Assembly: GCF_041549525.1 (NCBI RefSeq)
Contig: NZ_CP157456.1
Coordinates: 3,286,001-3,350,000, forward strand
Length of the DNA stretch: 64,000 nt
Reading direction: 5' to 3'
Source: Paenarthrobacter aurescens
Lineage (GTDB): Bacteria > Actinomycetota > Actinomycetes > Actinomycetales > Micrococcaceae
Below are positions 1 through 7,891 of this stretch, one piece after another. Under the pieces are notes generated by a model. The model was not told the DNA's origin. It ran no database searches and saw only the letters and a list, made by a program, of their open reading frames with translations. Positions within the stretch are counted from its first letter, which is position 1; the number at the start of each line of letters is the position of its first letter. Both the position numbers and the translations under genes were made by a program.

Positions 1-1723
1 GGAACTCGCCCGCAGCCACGGATTCGCCTAGCCGGACGTACAACATTTCGTCCACCCACAGCTCAAAACCCCGCTCAAGGCCGAGAGCCCTAACGGCGAA
101 CCCGGCGGCAACCACAGCGATGAATGCGGTCAGGTTGCTCGAGAACGCCCAGCGTATCCAAGGGATCACAGCACCATGGGACGCAAGCACAGGGCCAGGG
201 GACGGCACTGCCGTCTTGGCTCGACGGCCGGAGGCTTTACTGCGCCTGCCAACCTGGCGTCGTCGGGAAATCCTGAAGTCATTCCTGTGCGGCAGGAGGC
301 CGCGCTGGTGGGCGAGCACCGCAATGCCGCTCACGGCCGCCACTGCAAACCAGATCAAGGGCTGCAGTTGTGCCGTGACTGCGAGGACCACCATCAGGAT
401 GCATGCCAGCACAACGAACTCGCCGGCACTGCGTCCTGGGCGGGCCGTTGCCAGGACAGGCCACGCCAAAACTGACAGGACCACACCAGCTGCAAGGGCG
501 CCAACGGCCGAACCAATGGCCATTCCCGTGACAGCGTTCAGCTGCCACCCCATCCACAGCCCGCCGATAACCAGGAGGCAGGCGCAGGCCAGACCAAGTT
601 GGCAGCGGCGGTAGGCCCGCATGGCAAGGAGGATGGTGGAAAGCACCATCAGCACGGCATAGCCGAGACCGGAAGCCGCCAGCCATGGCAGGAGGTCAAG
701 TGAGCCGTGGTATTTCTGCGGAACAATCAGCCCGGACATCAGGGGTGGTGCTGTAGCGATGATGGCGAAGGCCACCACAACAAGCTGCCCAAAGGAGGCA
801 AAGGAGGCGCCCACCACCTCGCCCACCTTCACGCCGGGAGTCCGCAAAAGCGGAAATGCCACCAATGCCGTGCCCGCAGCTACATATACGGGGCCTTTGG
901 CGATGGTTGCGAGCGCTTGGAATCCCGCTGCGTCCACTGAACCGCCATCCAGGAAGCCGACCACCACCACGTCAAGTCCCACCAGTACGGAGACCACACA
1001 CAAAACAGACGCGATGTCACTGGTTTCAGCCCATCGCCACTTCTGTTGCAGAACCCGGGGCCTCCAGCGGAGGTCCCGGTAGAACCGCCACGGCACCACC
1101 AGCGGGGCCAGGCAACCTACCACGAAGCCCAGGACCGCTCCTCCAGCACCCCAGGCCATGACGATGACCAGCAGGCTGAAAATCAAACGCAGAACTACTT
1201 CGCCCATGGTGGACATGGCGTACCAGGTGAAGCGCAACTCGCCTTGAAGCCAGCCGGCAGGGGCATTCACCAGGAAAATAACAAAAGAGGCCAGAGCTAC
1301 AATTGCGGCCAGATCAGGTGTGGCGATGGCAAGCGTCACGCTGCCTGTGATGATGGCGGCGGCCAGTCCAGCCAAACAAGAGACAAAGACCGAGAAGGCC
1401 AAGCCATTCTGCCGCTCATTGGACCCCTGCGGTTGCACGGCAACCACATGGGAGAGCGGAAGCGGTACCAGGGCGTTGGCAACGATTCCCACCACGCCAA
1501 GGATCATGGCGGCGGCCGCGAATTGTGTGTAGTCCGCGGTGTCCAGCATGTTGGCCATGAGCAGGGAGCAGGCGTAGCTCACCACGCCTACCAGCCCGGC
1601 ACACACAGCCAGGAAGCCACTGTTTTGAGCTATATTGACGTCTTGATCCGGCGTACCTTTCCTGCCATCGGCTCTGGGTCTCCGGGTCTCTTCGGGGGTT
1701 ACTGACTGTTCTATGACGACCAC
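1..1723 (-). CDS. Flippase-like protein fused to GT-C glycosyltransferase (partial)
   Basis: Translating the minus strand from a GTG at 1723 gives one open frame with no stop to base 1, so the 3' end lies outside the window. The first ~400 residues are a polytopic membrane protein with many hydrophobic segments, of the Wzx/MATE-like polysaccharide flippase type. After an Arg/Lys-rich cytosolic stretch (around 220-300 in window coordinates) a new hydrophobic segment is followed by ELWVDEMLYVRLGESVAAGE. That resembles the first extracytoplasmic loop with the acidic DE pair of GT-C (PMT/ArnT-like) glycosyltransferases. The start is uncertain: no good ribosome binding site precedes 1723 and the frame stays open upstream. 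The gene follows the GT4 gene with an 8-nt gap, so co-transcription for surface polysaccharide is likely. Family assignment is by fold pattern, not by a search. Confidence 0.65.
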   Translation of the reverse strand, partial: MVVIEQSVTPEETRRPRADGRKGTPDQDVNIAQNSGFLAVCAGLVGVVSYACSLLMANMLDTADYTQFAAAAMILGVVGIVANALVPLPLSHVVAVQPQGSNERQNGLAFSVFVSCLAGLAAAIITGSVTLAIATPDLAAIVALASFVIFLVNAPAGWLQGELRFTWYAMSTMGEVVLRLIFSLLVIVMAWGAGGAVLGFVVGCLAPLVVPWRFYRDLRWRPRVLQQKWRWAETSDIASVLCVVSVLVGLDVVVVGFLDGGSVDAAGFQALATIAKGPVYVAAGTALVAFPLLRTPGVKVGEVVGASFASFGQLVVVAFAIIATAPPLMSGLIVPQKYHGSLDLLPWLAASGLGYAVLMVLSTILLAMRAYRRCQLGLACACLLVIGGLWMGWQLNAVTGMAIGSAVGALAAGVVLSVLAWPVLATARPGRSAGEFVVLACILMVVLAVTAQLQPLIWFAVAAVSGIAVLAHQRGLLPHRNDFRISRRRQVGRRSKASGRRAKTAVPSPGPVLASHGAVIPWIRWAFSSNLTAFIAVVAAGFAVRALGLERGFELWVDEMLYVRLGESVAAGEF

Positions 1724-1730
1724 TGAGTAA

Positions 1731-3191
1731 CTACCGTTGCGGTCCGTCAAGGGCATCAGCCGGTGCGAAGACGCTCCCGGGTCCGGCAAGCAGTGTGATG
1801 CGTCCTGCGGAGTGGATCTCCGCCGAAGCCACTCCGATGCTCTTCATGGCGGAAAAGGCCTCGAACTCATCGCGGCCCTTCATGAGGATGGAAACGTGAC
1901 CGTCAGCCAGCGCATACTCGTCCGTTGGCCTCAGCGCTGTGGTGAAATCAAACGCGGAATCCTCAAGCCGGGCCGGTATTTCGAACTGGACCAACGTTGA
2001 CAAATCCGAGTGGCAGGACCGGGGATCTCCCCCGTCCCGTCGCATCACGGTTTCTTCCAGGATCACGCCCGTGAGCAGCTTGGTGCTGCGGTCCCAGGTG
2101 AAGCAACGGGCCCATTCGCGGCACTCGCCTGAGACGATGATGGCAGCCTCGGGTGCAGCGAGCTCCTCGATTGCATCAGCTATTGCACCCCCCAATTCCG
2201 TGGGGCTGTCCACCAGCCATCCGGTACGGCCATCCACCACGGAATCCCGAATGCCGGGCACCCGCAAGGCCAGGCACGGCACTCCCCACGCTGCGGCTTC
2301 AATAACTGAACAACCCCAGCCTTCTGAGGCGGACGTGGACGCTGTCATCCACGCGCGACTCAGCAAGGAATCCCGCACCTGGTTTGGTTGGTACCCATGA
2401 AAAGTCACTGCGTGGTCCAATCCAAGGTCCATGGCCAGTTGCTGTAGCCGGGCCCGTTCAGGGCCGTCCCCGACGATGTCCATGCGCAGGTTGGGAAGCT
2501 TCCGCGCCGCAACAGCAAACTGGCCCAGGAGCAGGTCCAATCTCTTGTGGGGCACCAAGCGGCTCACGACGGCGATGGTTGGTTCAGTTGCCCTGGTGGC
2601 AACAGTGGGCGGGATGTCAATGGTTCCGTTGGGCACCACATGGATGGGGGCCGCGAACCCGAGCTACCGCAATTCCCTCCGGGTGGAAGGCGATACCGCC
2701 ACCATTGCCCGCTGCCCGTATACCGTCTTGGCTCCGCTGCTCTCGAGAAAACGGCCCACGGCGGCCATGGGAGGGGAGAACCGGGTGCGGAACTGATCCT
2801 GGTGAACATGGTGCACCAGCTGGACGATGGGGATATTCCCGCGCACGAACAGCGGAGAGAAGAACGGGATTCCGTTTTGGCAATCCACCACGGCGTCGAA
2901 CTGCCCGTTGGTGCGCAGGAGCCTCAGTGCGGCCTGCCCGTAGATGGAGAGGGTTCCGCCGCTGCGCAGGATGCGGATGCCGTCAATGACCTCCTCAGCC
3001 GCCTGACCGGCGTCGCGGCCTGTAAACCACGTGACACGAACCCCGTTGTTGACCCACCTGCGTGAAATCTCATGCATGTACTGCTCGGCACCGCCGGCTT
3101 GTGAATGCCGGACGTCCCGCCAGTTGAGAACCAGTACGTGCTTGCCGGCGAGCCTGGCGGGAGAATTCATGTCAATTGCGGCGTCAGTCAT
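1731..3191 (-). pseudogene. GT4 glycosyltransferase interrupted by an in-frame TAG
   Basis: Two open frames, 3191-2664 and 2663-1731, are in the same reading frame and separated only by a TAG at 2666-2664. Together they form one GT-B glycosyltransferase of about 486 residues. The upstream part has the Rossmann start HVLVLNWRD and AGGAEQYMHE. The downstream part has VPNGT, SRLVPHKRLDLLL, a nucleotide-sugar site and the EX7E motif EGWGCSVIE. The reading across the break is RRELR-stop-LGFAAPIHVVPNG, where most GT4 proteins simply continue; CAG (Gln) to TAG is the simplest change. The start ATG at 3191 overlaps the GT2 stop (ATGA). The enzyme would transfer a sugar to a cell-surface glycan. It is a recent pseudogene, a readthrough case or a base-call error. 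A GTG at 2639 could start a fragment lacking the acceptor domain. Confidence 0.8.
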
Positions 3192-3985
3192 GATGCTGCT
3201 TTCTGGAGTTGAATCACCGATGCGAAGCTGGCCACTCCGTCCTGGAAAGGACGGAACGTGGACTCGGCGCCATCGGTCCATGCCACAGGCAACTCCACAA
3301 TGCTGGCGTGGTTGTCCTGCAGCCGAAGGAGCAACTCAACATCGAAGGCGAAACCGGTGCTGCGGCACTGCACCATGGCAGCTGTGAGGGCGTCCCGTTC
3401 AAAAAACTTGAAGCCGCATTGGGTGTCCTGAATGCCCTTGACCTTGGATTTGGTGAGAACCCTGAACGCCGTGCCACCCATTCGTCGTCCGATGTGTTGG
3501 GGCACAACAAAGGTGGATCCTGGGGCATGACGGGATGCGATCACCGCCGCTGCCCCGCCTGCCAGGCGGGACATGGTTTCAGTGAGCGTCTCCAGGGGCG
3601 TAGCGAGGTCTGCGTCAAAGAAACCTGTGTACTTGGACGTGCCGCTCAGGAGTCCACGGCGAACAGCGGCCCCTTTGCCCCGACGCGAACATCCCACCAG
3701 GGAGATCGGCACAGCGTCTCCCTTTTCCCGGGAGATCCGGTGAACAACCGCTGCGGTGTCATCCACGCTGCCGTTATCCACCACAACAATGCGCGACGTC
3801 CATGGTTGTACTGCCAGGAAGTCCACTGTTTGAGTCAGTGTGTTGGAGATCCTTGCCGCCTCGTTATAGGCCGGGATGATGACTTCGAGGTCTACGTGGG
3901 AACGACGCAAGGAGACTGGATGTCGCCTTGCCTGAAGGCGACTCCTCCTGCCGGTCTGAACACTATGCGCGTAAAGCGGAACCAT
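3188..3985 (-). CDS. GT2 family (ALG5/DPM1-like) glycosyltransferase
   Basis: A 265-residue GT-A glycosyltransferase. It begins EVIIPAYNEAARI, followed by the nucleotide-binding VVVDNGSVDD and the metal-binding DxD of FFDADLATP. Near the C-terminus it has the DTQCGFKFF signature of polyprenyl-phosphate hexosyltransferases (dolichyl-phosphate glucosyl/mannosyltransferase type). The family makes a polyprenyl-phosphate-linked sugar donor on the cytoplasmic face of the membrane. No membrane segments are seen, so it is probably peripheral. I chose ATG 3985 because GGAG lies 6 nt upstream; an open frame extends back to 4090 without support. The neighbouring GT4 and flippase/GT-C genes suggest it supplies the lipid-linked sugar used by the GT-C domain. 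Confidence 0.82.
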   Translation of the reverse strand: MVPLYAHSVQTGRRSRLQARRHPVSLRRSHVDLEVIIPAYNEAARISNTLTQTVDFLAVQPWTSRIVVVDNGSVDDTAAVVHRISREKGDAVPISLVGCSRRGKGAAVRRGLLSGTSKYTGFFDADLATPLETLTETMSRLAGGAAAVIASRHAPGSTFVVPQHIGRRMGGTAFRVLTKSKVKGIQDTQCGFKFFERDALTAAMVQCRSTGFAFDVELLLRLQDNHASIVELPVAWTDGAESTFRPFQDGVASFASVIQLQKAAS

Positions 3986-4176
3986 CTGAATCTCCAATAT
4001 CCGGGAACGGGGCGAAAATTGTGCTCGCATATGTGCAGTGGACCTACTGCGCAAGTCATGACGCCGGACCAGGTGTTGTGTCCACAACATGGACTAATTC
4101 CGCAGCTTGCACACGCTCCGGCGGCTCTGAGCGAAATTGCTGGTTCTGTGTCAGAGCCCGTCTATAGAGTGGCCAC

Positions 4177-6396
4177 ATGAGCCACACTTCTTCCGCGCCA
4201 GCCTCTGCCAGGGAATCAACAATCCAGCCTCCTGTCGCCAAGCAGATACCTGTCCGCCGCGAGCATCACGGCGATGTTTTTGTGGACAACTATGAGTGGC
4301 TCAGGGACAAAGAATCTTCGGAGGTAGTGGAGCACCTCAAGGCGGAGAACGCCTACCAGGAGGCGGTCACGGCACACCAGGAACCGCTCCGTGAAGCCAT
4401 GTTCCAGGAGATCAAGGGCCGCACGCAGGAGACTGATCTGTCCGTGCCCAGCCGAAAGGACGGCTGGTGGTATTACAGCCGTTCGGTGGAGGGCAAGGAG
4501 TACAGCATCCAGTGCCGTGTCCTGGCCAACAACACCGGTGATCCCGTGGCGGACTGGACTCCCCCGGCTGTTGAAGCGGGCGTCGGGCTTCCCGGCGAGC
4601 AGGTGCTCCTGGACGGCAACATCGAAGCAGAGGGCAAGCCGTTCTTCAGCGTGGGCGGCGCTGCCGTGACTGTTGACGGCAACCTTTACGCCTATGCAGT
4701 GGACAACTCCGGTGACGAGCGCTTCACCTTGCGGATCAAGGATCTGCGCACCGGTGAGCTCCTCCCGGATGTCATTGAGGACATCTTCTACGGGGTGGCC
4801 TTCTCCCCGGACGGCACCAGGCTCTTCTACACGGTGGTGGATGATTCGTGGCGGCCCTACCAGGTGAAGGCCCACGTGCTGGGCACCCCTGTGGCTGAGG
4901 ACGAAGTGATCTACCAGGAGGACGACGTCGCCATGTGGCTCGGCTTCGATCTCTCCTCGGACCGTCGCCACTTGGTGCTGAGCATCGGATGCTCCGAGTT
5001 CAGCGAGACGCGGCTGCTCCGCTTCGACAACTACGACGCCGGCCTCAGTATGGTCATCCCGCGCTCCCACCACGTGCTCTACGAGGCCGAGCCTTTCCTG
5101 CTCGAGGGCAAGGAAACACTGCTCCTCACGCACAACAAGGACGCCGTCAACTCCATGGTGAGCCTGGTGGACCCGGAGGAACTTACCAAGCCGCTGTCCG
5201 AGCAGAACTGGCGGACCGTCGTCGGGCATTCCCGCGAAGTACGCGTCAACGGCGCGGGCGTCACGTCCACCCATGTGGTGGTGTCCGTCCGCAAGGACAC
5301 CATTGAGCGTGTTCAGGTACTCCCGCTGCGGGGTTTGGGCACAGCGGCTCAAGGCGCCCCTGTGGAGCCGGAGTTCGCTGAAGAGCTCTACACCGCAGGG
5401 GTTTCCGGCTCTGACTATGAAGCACCCGTGATCCGCATTGGCTATACCTCGTACTTCACGCCGTCGCGCGTGTACGACTTCGTCCTGCCTACTGCCGAAC
5501 TGCCCCGGGGTGAATTGCTGCTCCGCAAGGAAAGCCCGGTACTTGGCGGGTACTCGGCAGCTGATTACGTGGCCACCCGCGAATGGGCAACGGCCGACGA
5601 CGGCACCCGGGTCCCGCTGTCAGTGCTGCGTCACGCTTCGGTGGCGCAGGACGGCACAGCTGCCGGGCTGGTCTACGGCTACGGCTCCTACGAAATGAGC
5701 ATGGATCCGGGTTTCGGCGTGGCGCGTTTGTCCCTCCTGGACCGCGGAATCGTGATGGTCATCGCCCACATCCGTGGCGGTGGGGAACTGGGACGCACCT
5801 GGTACGAAGACGGCAAGAAACTCACCAAGAAGAACACCTTCACGGACTTCATTGCAGCAACGGACTGGTTGGCAGGCTCGGGCTGGGTTGATCCTTCGCG
5901 GATTGCTGCCATGGGCGGCTCGGCCGGCGGCCTGTTGATGGGGGCCGTGGCCAACATGGCGCCGGAAAAGTACGCTGCCGTGGTGGCGCAGGTGCCGTTT
6001 GTGGATGCTCTGACCACCATCCTGGATCCCGAGCTTCCGCTGTCCGCCTTGGAATGGGAGGAGTGGGGCAACCCCATCACGGACCCTGAGGCCTACGCCT
6101 ATATGAAGTCCTACACTCCGTACGAGAATGTGAAGGCGGCGGCCTACCCCAAGATCGCTGCTGTGACGTCTTTCAATGACACCAGGGTGCTGTACGTGGA
6201 GCCTGCCAAGTGGGTTCAGGCGCTGCGCTCCGCATCCACAGGTTCCGAGCCGATCGTTATGAAGATCGAAATGGATGGTGGCCACGGCGGAGCATCGGGC
6301 CGGTACGTGCAATGGCGCGAGCGGGCATGGGACTACGCGTTCATTGCCGATTCCCTCGGCGCTACGGAACTGCTCCCCGGCGCCGGCCTCAAGTAG
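4177..6396 (+). CDS. ptrB: Oligopeptidase B (S9 prolyl oligopeptidase family)
   Basis: A 739-residue serine peptidase with an N-terminal seven-bladed beta-propeller (about 75-430) and a C-terminal alpha/beta-hydrolase domain. The nucleophile sits in GGSAGG (Ser near 581). The likely acid is the Asp of SFNDTRV (about 667) and the histidine is in DGGHGG (about 702). The N-terminal region has REHHGDVFVDNYEWLRD, typical of oligopeptidase B. Length is normal for the family and no signal peptide is seen, so it is a cytosolic peptidase that cleaves short peptides, usually after basic residues. The gene stands alone: it diverges from the glycan operon and ends directly at a long hairpin shared with the convergent methyltransferase gene. 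Confidence 0.9.
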   Translation: MSHTSSAPASARESTIQPPVAKQIPVRREHHGDVFVDNYEWLRDKESSEVVEHLKAENAYQEAVTAHQEPLREAMFQEIKGRTQETDLSVPSRKDGWWYYSRSVEGKEYSIQCRVLANNTGDPVADWTPPAVEAGVGLPGEQVLLDGNIEAEGKPFFSVGGAAVTVDGNLYAYAVDNSGDERFTLRIKDLRTGELLPDVIEDIFYGVAFSPDGTRLFYTVVDDSWRPYQVKAHVLGTPVAEDEVIYQEDDVAMWLGFDLSSDRRHLVLSIGCSEFSETRLLRFDNYDAGLSMVIPRSHHVLYEAEPFLLEGKETLLLTHNKDAVNSMVSLVDPEELTKPLSEQNWRTVVGHSREVRVNGAGVTSTHVVVSVRKDTIERVQVLPLRGLGTAAQGAPVEPEFAEELYTAGVSGSDYEAPVIRIGYTSYFTPSRVYDFVLPTAELPRGELLLRKESPVLGGYSAADYVATREWATADDGTRVPLSVLRHASVAQDGTAAGLVYGYGSYEMSMDPGFGVARLSLLDRGIVMVIAHIRGGGELGRTWYEDGKKLTKKNTFTDFIAATDWLAGSGWVDPSRIAAMGGSAGGLLMGAVANMAPEKYAAVVAQVPFVDALTTILDPELPLSALEWEEWGNPITDPEAYAYMKSYTPYENVKAAAYPKIAAVTSFNDTRVLYVEPAKWVQALRSASTGSEPIVMKIEMDGGHGGASGRYVQWRERAWDYAFIADSLGATELLPGAGLK

Positions 6397-6459
6397 GAGT
6401 TTTTGTACAGCTGATGCCCTTATGGAGCCCCGTTAAGGGCATCAGCTGTACAAAAACTC
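6397..6459. terminator. 63-bp hairpin filling the gap between two convergent stops
   Basis: Perfect 26-bp inverted repeat: left arm 6397-6422 beginning GAGTTTTTGTACAGCTGATG, right arm 6434-6459, 11-nt loop. It starts at the base after the ptrB stop and ends at the base before the methyltransferase stop. The T-run in one arm and A-run in the other make it a plausible bidirectional intrinsic terminator. A relative lies at 44855-44917. Confidence 0.85.
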
Positions 6460-7269
6460 TCAGCTTTGGCGAGTGCGGAGCAGCGCGTAATAGCCCGGGA
6501 TGAGGTCCGGGGACGACGGATTGCTCAACGGCCGGGTTTCTATGCTCGTTGAGCCTTCCTCAACAAGGTTCCAATCCGCCGTCGGGAAGGCTCTGGCCCG
6601 TTGCACGGCTCCGAAACGCCCAGGCATGGGCAGTCCGCGGATGGCCCCTTCAAGCGGCGCGGGAATGGACTTGCGTGTGGCCCCGAGGTGACTGACGTAG
6701 TCCACGGGCGTGCCCGGGAAGTTGGTCTCGGCCAGGAAAACGCCACCGCGGCTCCCGACGACGGGTACCAGGTTTGCGGCCAAAGCGGCCTGGCCGCTGC
6801 GGTCCAATACGTGCAGAACGCCACGAATGAAAACGTTCGCGTTGCCCGTCCAGCCTGCAGCTTCAAGGGCCGTTGCCACGGTCCGCGCAGCGTCCGGTGC
6901 CGTCATGTCGCACACGGCGAATGACGCCGTCGTGATTCCCGCCGCTTCCTGCCGTGCGCGGTCCACTGCGTTGGCGGAGTAGTCGAGCCCCAGCGCATGC
7001 GGGAAATGTTGGGCCAACAGCCGGGTGAAGCTGCCGTTGCCGCAGCCAACATCCACTATAGGAAGAGTGGGATCCAGCTGCTTCAAGCGCGGAAGGTAGC
7101 CCGTCAGTTCGTTGGCGCTTCCCGAATCCCACAGGACATCGCCGGTGGCACCGGTTGAACGGACGTTGCCCCAGTAGCGGTCCCAGGCCGTGAGCGGGTC
7201 CTTGGGGGCAGCTGAGGAGAGCCTGATGAGCCGGGGGATCAACAGGTACTTTTTGAGCGCGGAGAACAT
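6460..7269 (-). CDS. Class I SAM-dependent methyltransferase
   Basis: A 269-residue protein with the SAM-binding motif I PIVDVGCGNGSFTRLL (about 70-85), the acidic motif GLDYSANAVDRARQEA, and CDMTAPD as motif III. The family transfers a methyl group from S-adenosylmethionine to a small molecule. The substrate cannot be told from sequence. The N-terminus (FSALKKYLLIPRLIRL) is amphipathic and may touch the membrane. No operon partner is clear: the STAS-like gene upstream ends 19 nt before this start and may be co-transcribed. The gene terminates into the 63-bp hairpin. Confidence 0.8.
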   Translation of the reverse strand: MFSALKKYLLIPRLIRLSSAAPKDPLTAWDRYWGNVRSTGATGDVLWDSGSANELTGYLPRLKQLDPTLPIVDVGCGNGSFTRLLAQHFPHALGLDYSANAVDRARQEAAGITTASFAVCDMTAPDAARTVATALEAAGWTGNANVFIRGVLHVLDRSGQAALAANLVPVVGSRGGVFLAETNFPGTPVDYVSHLGATRKSIPAPLEGAIRGLPMPGRFGAVQRARAFPTADWNLVEEGSTSIETRPLSNPSSPDLIPGYYALLRTRQS

Positions 7270-7288
7270 CCTCCAAATATATGGGGCG

Positions 7289-7672
7289 CTACGCCTCCAC
7301 CAGCCACTCCAACGCTTCCGTTTCGGATGTGAAGAACTTGGTAGGACAAGGCGGCTTCATGATTCCCAGGAAGAAGTTGGCAATGACCCTGTCCACCGGG
7401 GAGGAACCCCACAGGGCGATCCGGGAAGCCTGGCAGGGCTTGGCAAAGACTGATCGTGCGCCCCTGGTGACGTCGTCCGTGGTGGCCATGTCAACAATCA
7501 TGGGGTGCCGGTTGGTTCCGCAGAGTTCGTTGACCTTGTCCATGGCCCGCTGGGCATCGGACTCCTTGATCCGGGCACCCCGCGGCCAGGTCAGCCGCAG
7601 GATCCCGGGCTCTTCGAGTTCCAGCTCGAAACTCACCTCTTGGTGGTCTTGCGGTGTAACTGGGTGGTCCAC
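7289..7672 (-). CDS. STAS/SpoIIAA-like small protein
   Basis: A 127-residue soluble protein without signal peptide or membrane segment. The pattern of a beta-strand start (SFELELEEPGILRLTWP), a central PMIVDMATTDDVTRGARS and the ending FFTSETEALEWLVE resembles STAS-fold proteins of the SpoIIAA-like or DUF7793 type. Members often pair with regulators, but none is adjacent here. I chose GTG 7672 because GAGGAG lies about 5 nt upstream; the ATG at 7720 would add a Cys-rich extension with no support. It lies just upstream of the methyltransferase and is divergent from the histidine kinase. Function unknown. Confidence 0.6.
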   Translation of the reverse strand: MDHPVTPQDHQEVSFELELEEPGILRLTWPRGARIKESDAQRAMDKVNELCGTNRHPMIVDMATTDDVTRGARSVFAKPCQASRIALWGSSPVDRVIANFFLGIMKPPCPTKFFTSETEALEWLVEA

Positions 7673-7891
7673 AATTCTCCTCGCGCATTCAGGACAGCTG
7701 CAGGGAAAACCGGATTGCATCCCCCACAGTCACTCCCTCAAGGCTGACTAATCCCCGAGCCAAAGTAAAGGTGTGTCCCACGACTCAAAAAGCCTATTTG
7801 CAGTTGGGCGGCCATTGGCTGCGATGCCGCTGATAGTGTGTTGCCACATCCTGCTTTACTGCAGAGACAATGGTGGAACGGAAGGGGCTCA

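Noticed and set aside
1046..1705. 219-residue plus-strand open frame near the left edge
   Set aside because: It is antisense to the continuous membrane-protein frame read on the minus strand from 1723 to base 1.
2640..2690. Frameshift between the two halves of the GT4 gene
   Set aside because: Translation shows both halves in the same frame with a single TAG; no base insertion or deletion is needed.
4216..5352. 378-residue minus-strand open frame inside ptrB
   Set aside because: Antisense shadow of a conserved oligopeptidase B gene; no recognisable motif.
6397..6459. Mobile element (MITE) interpretation of the long hairpin
   Set aside because: No target-site duplication is visible and it abuts both stop codons exactly; terminator is the simpler reading.
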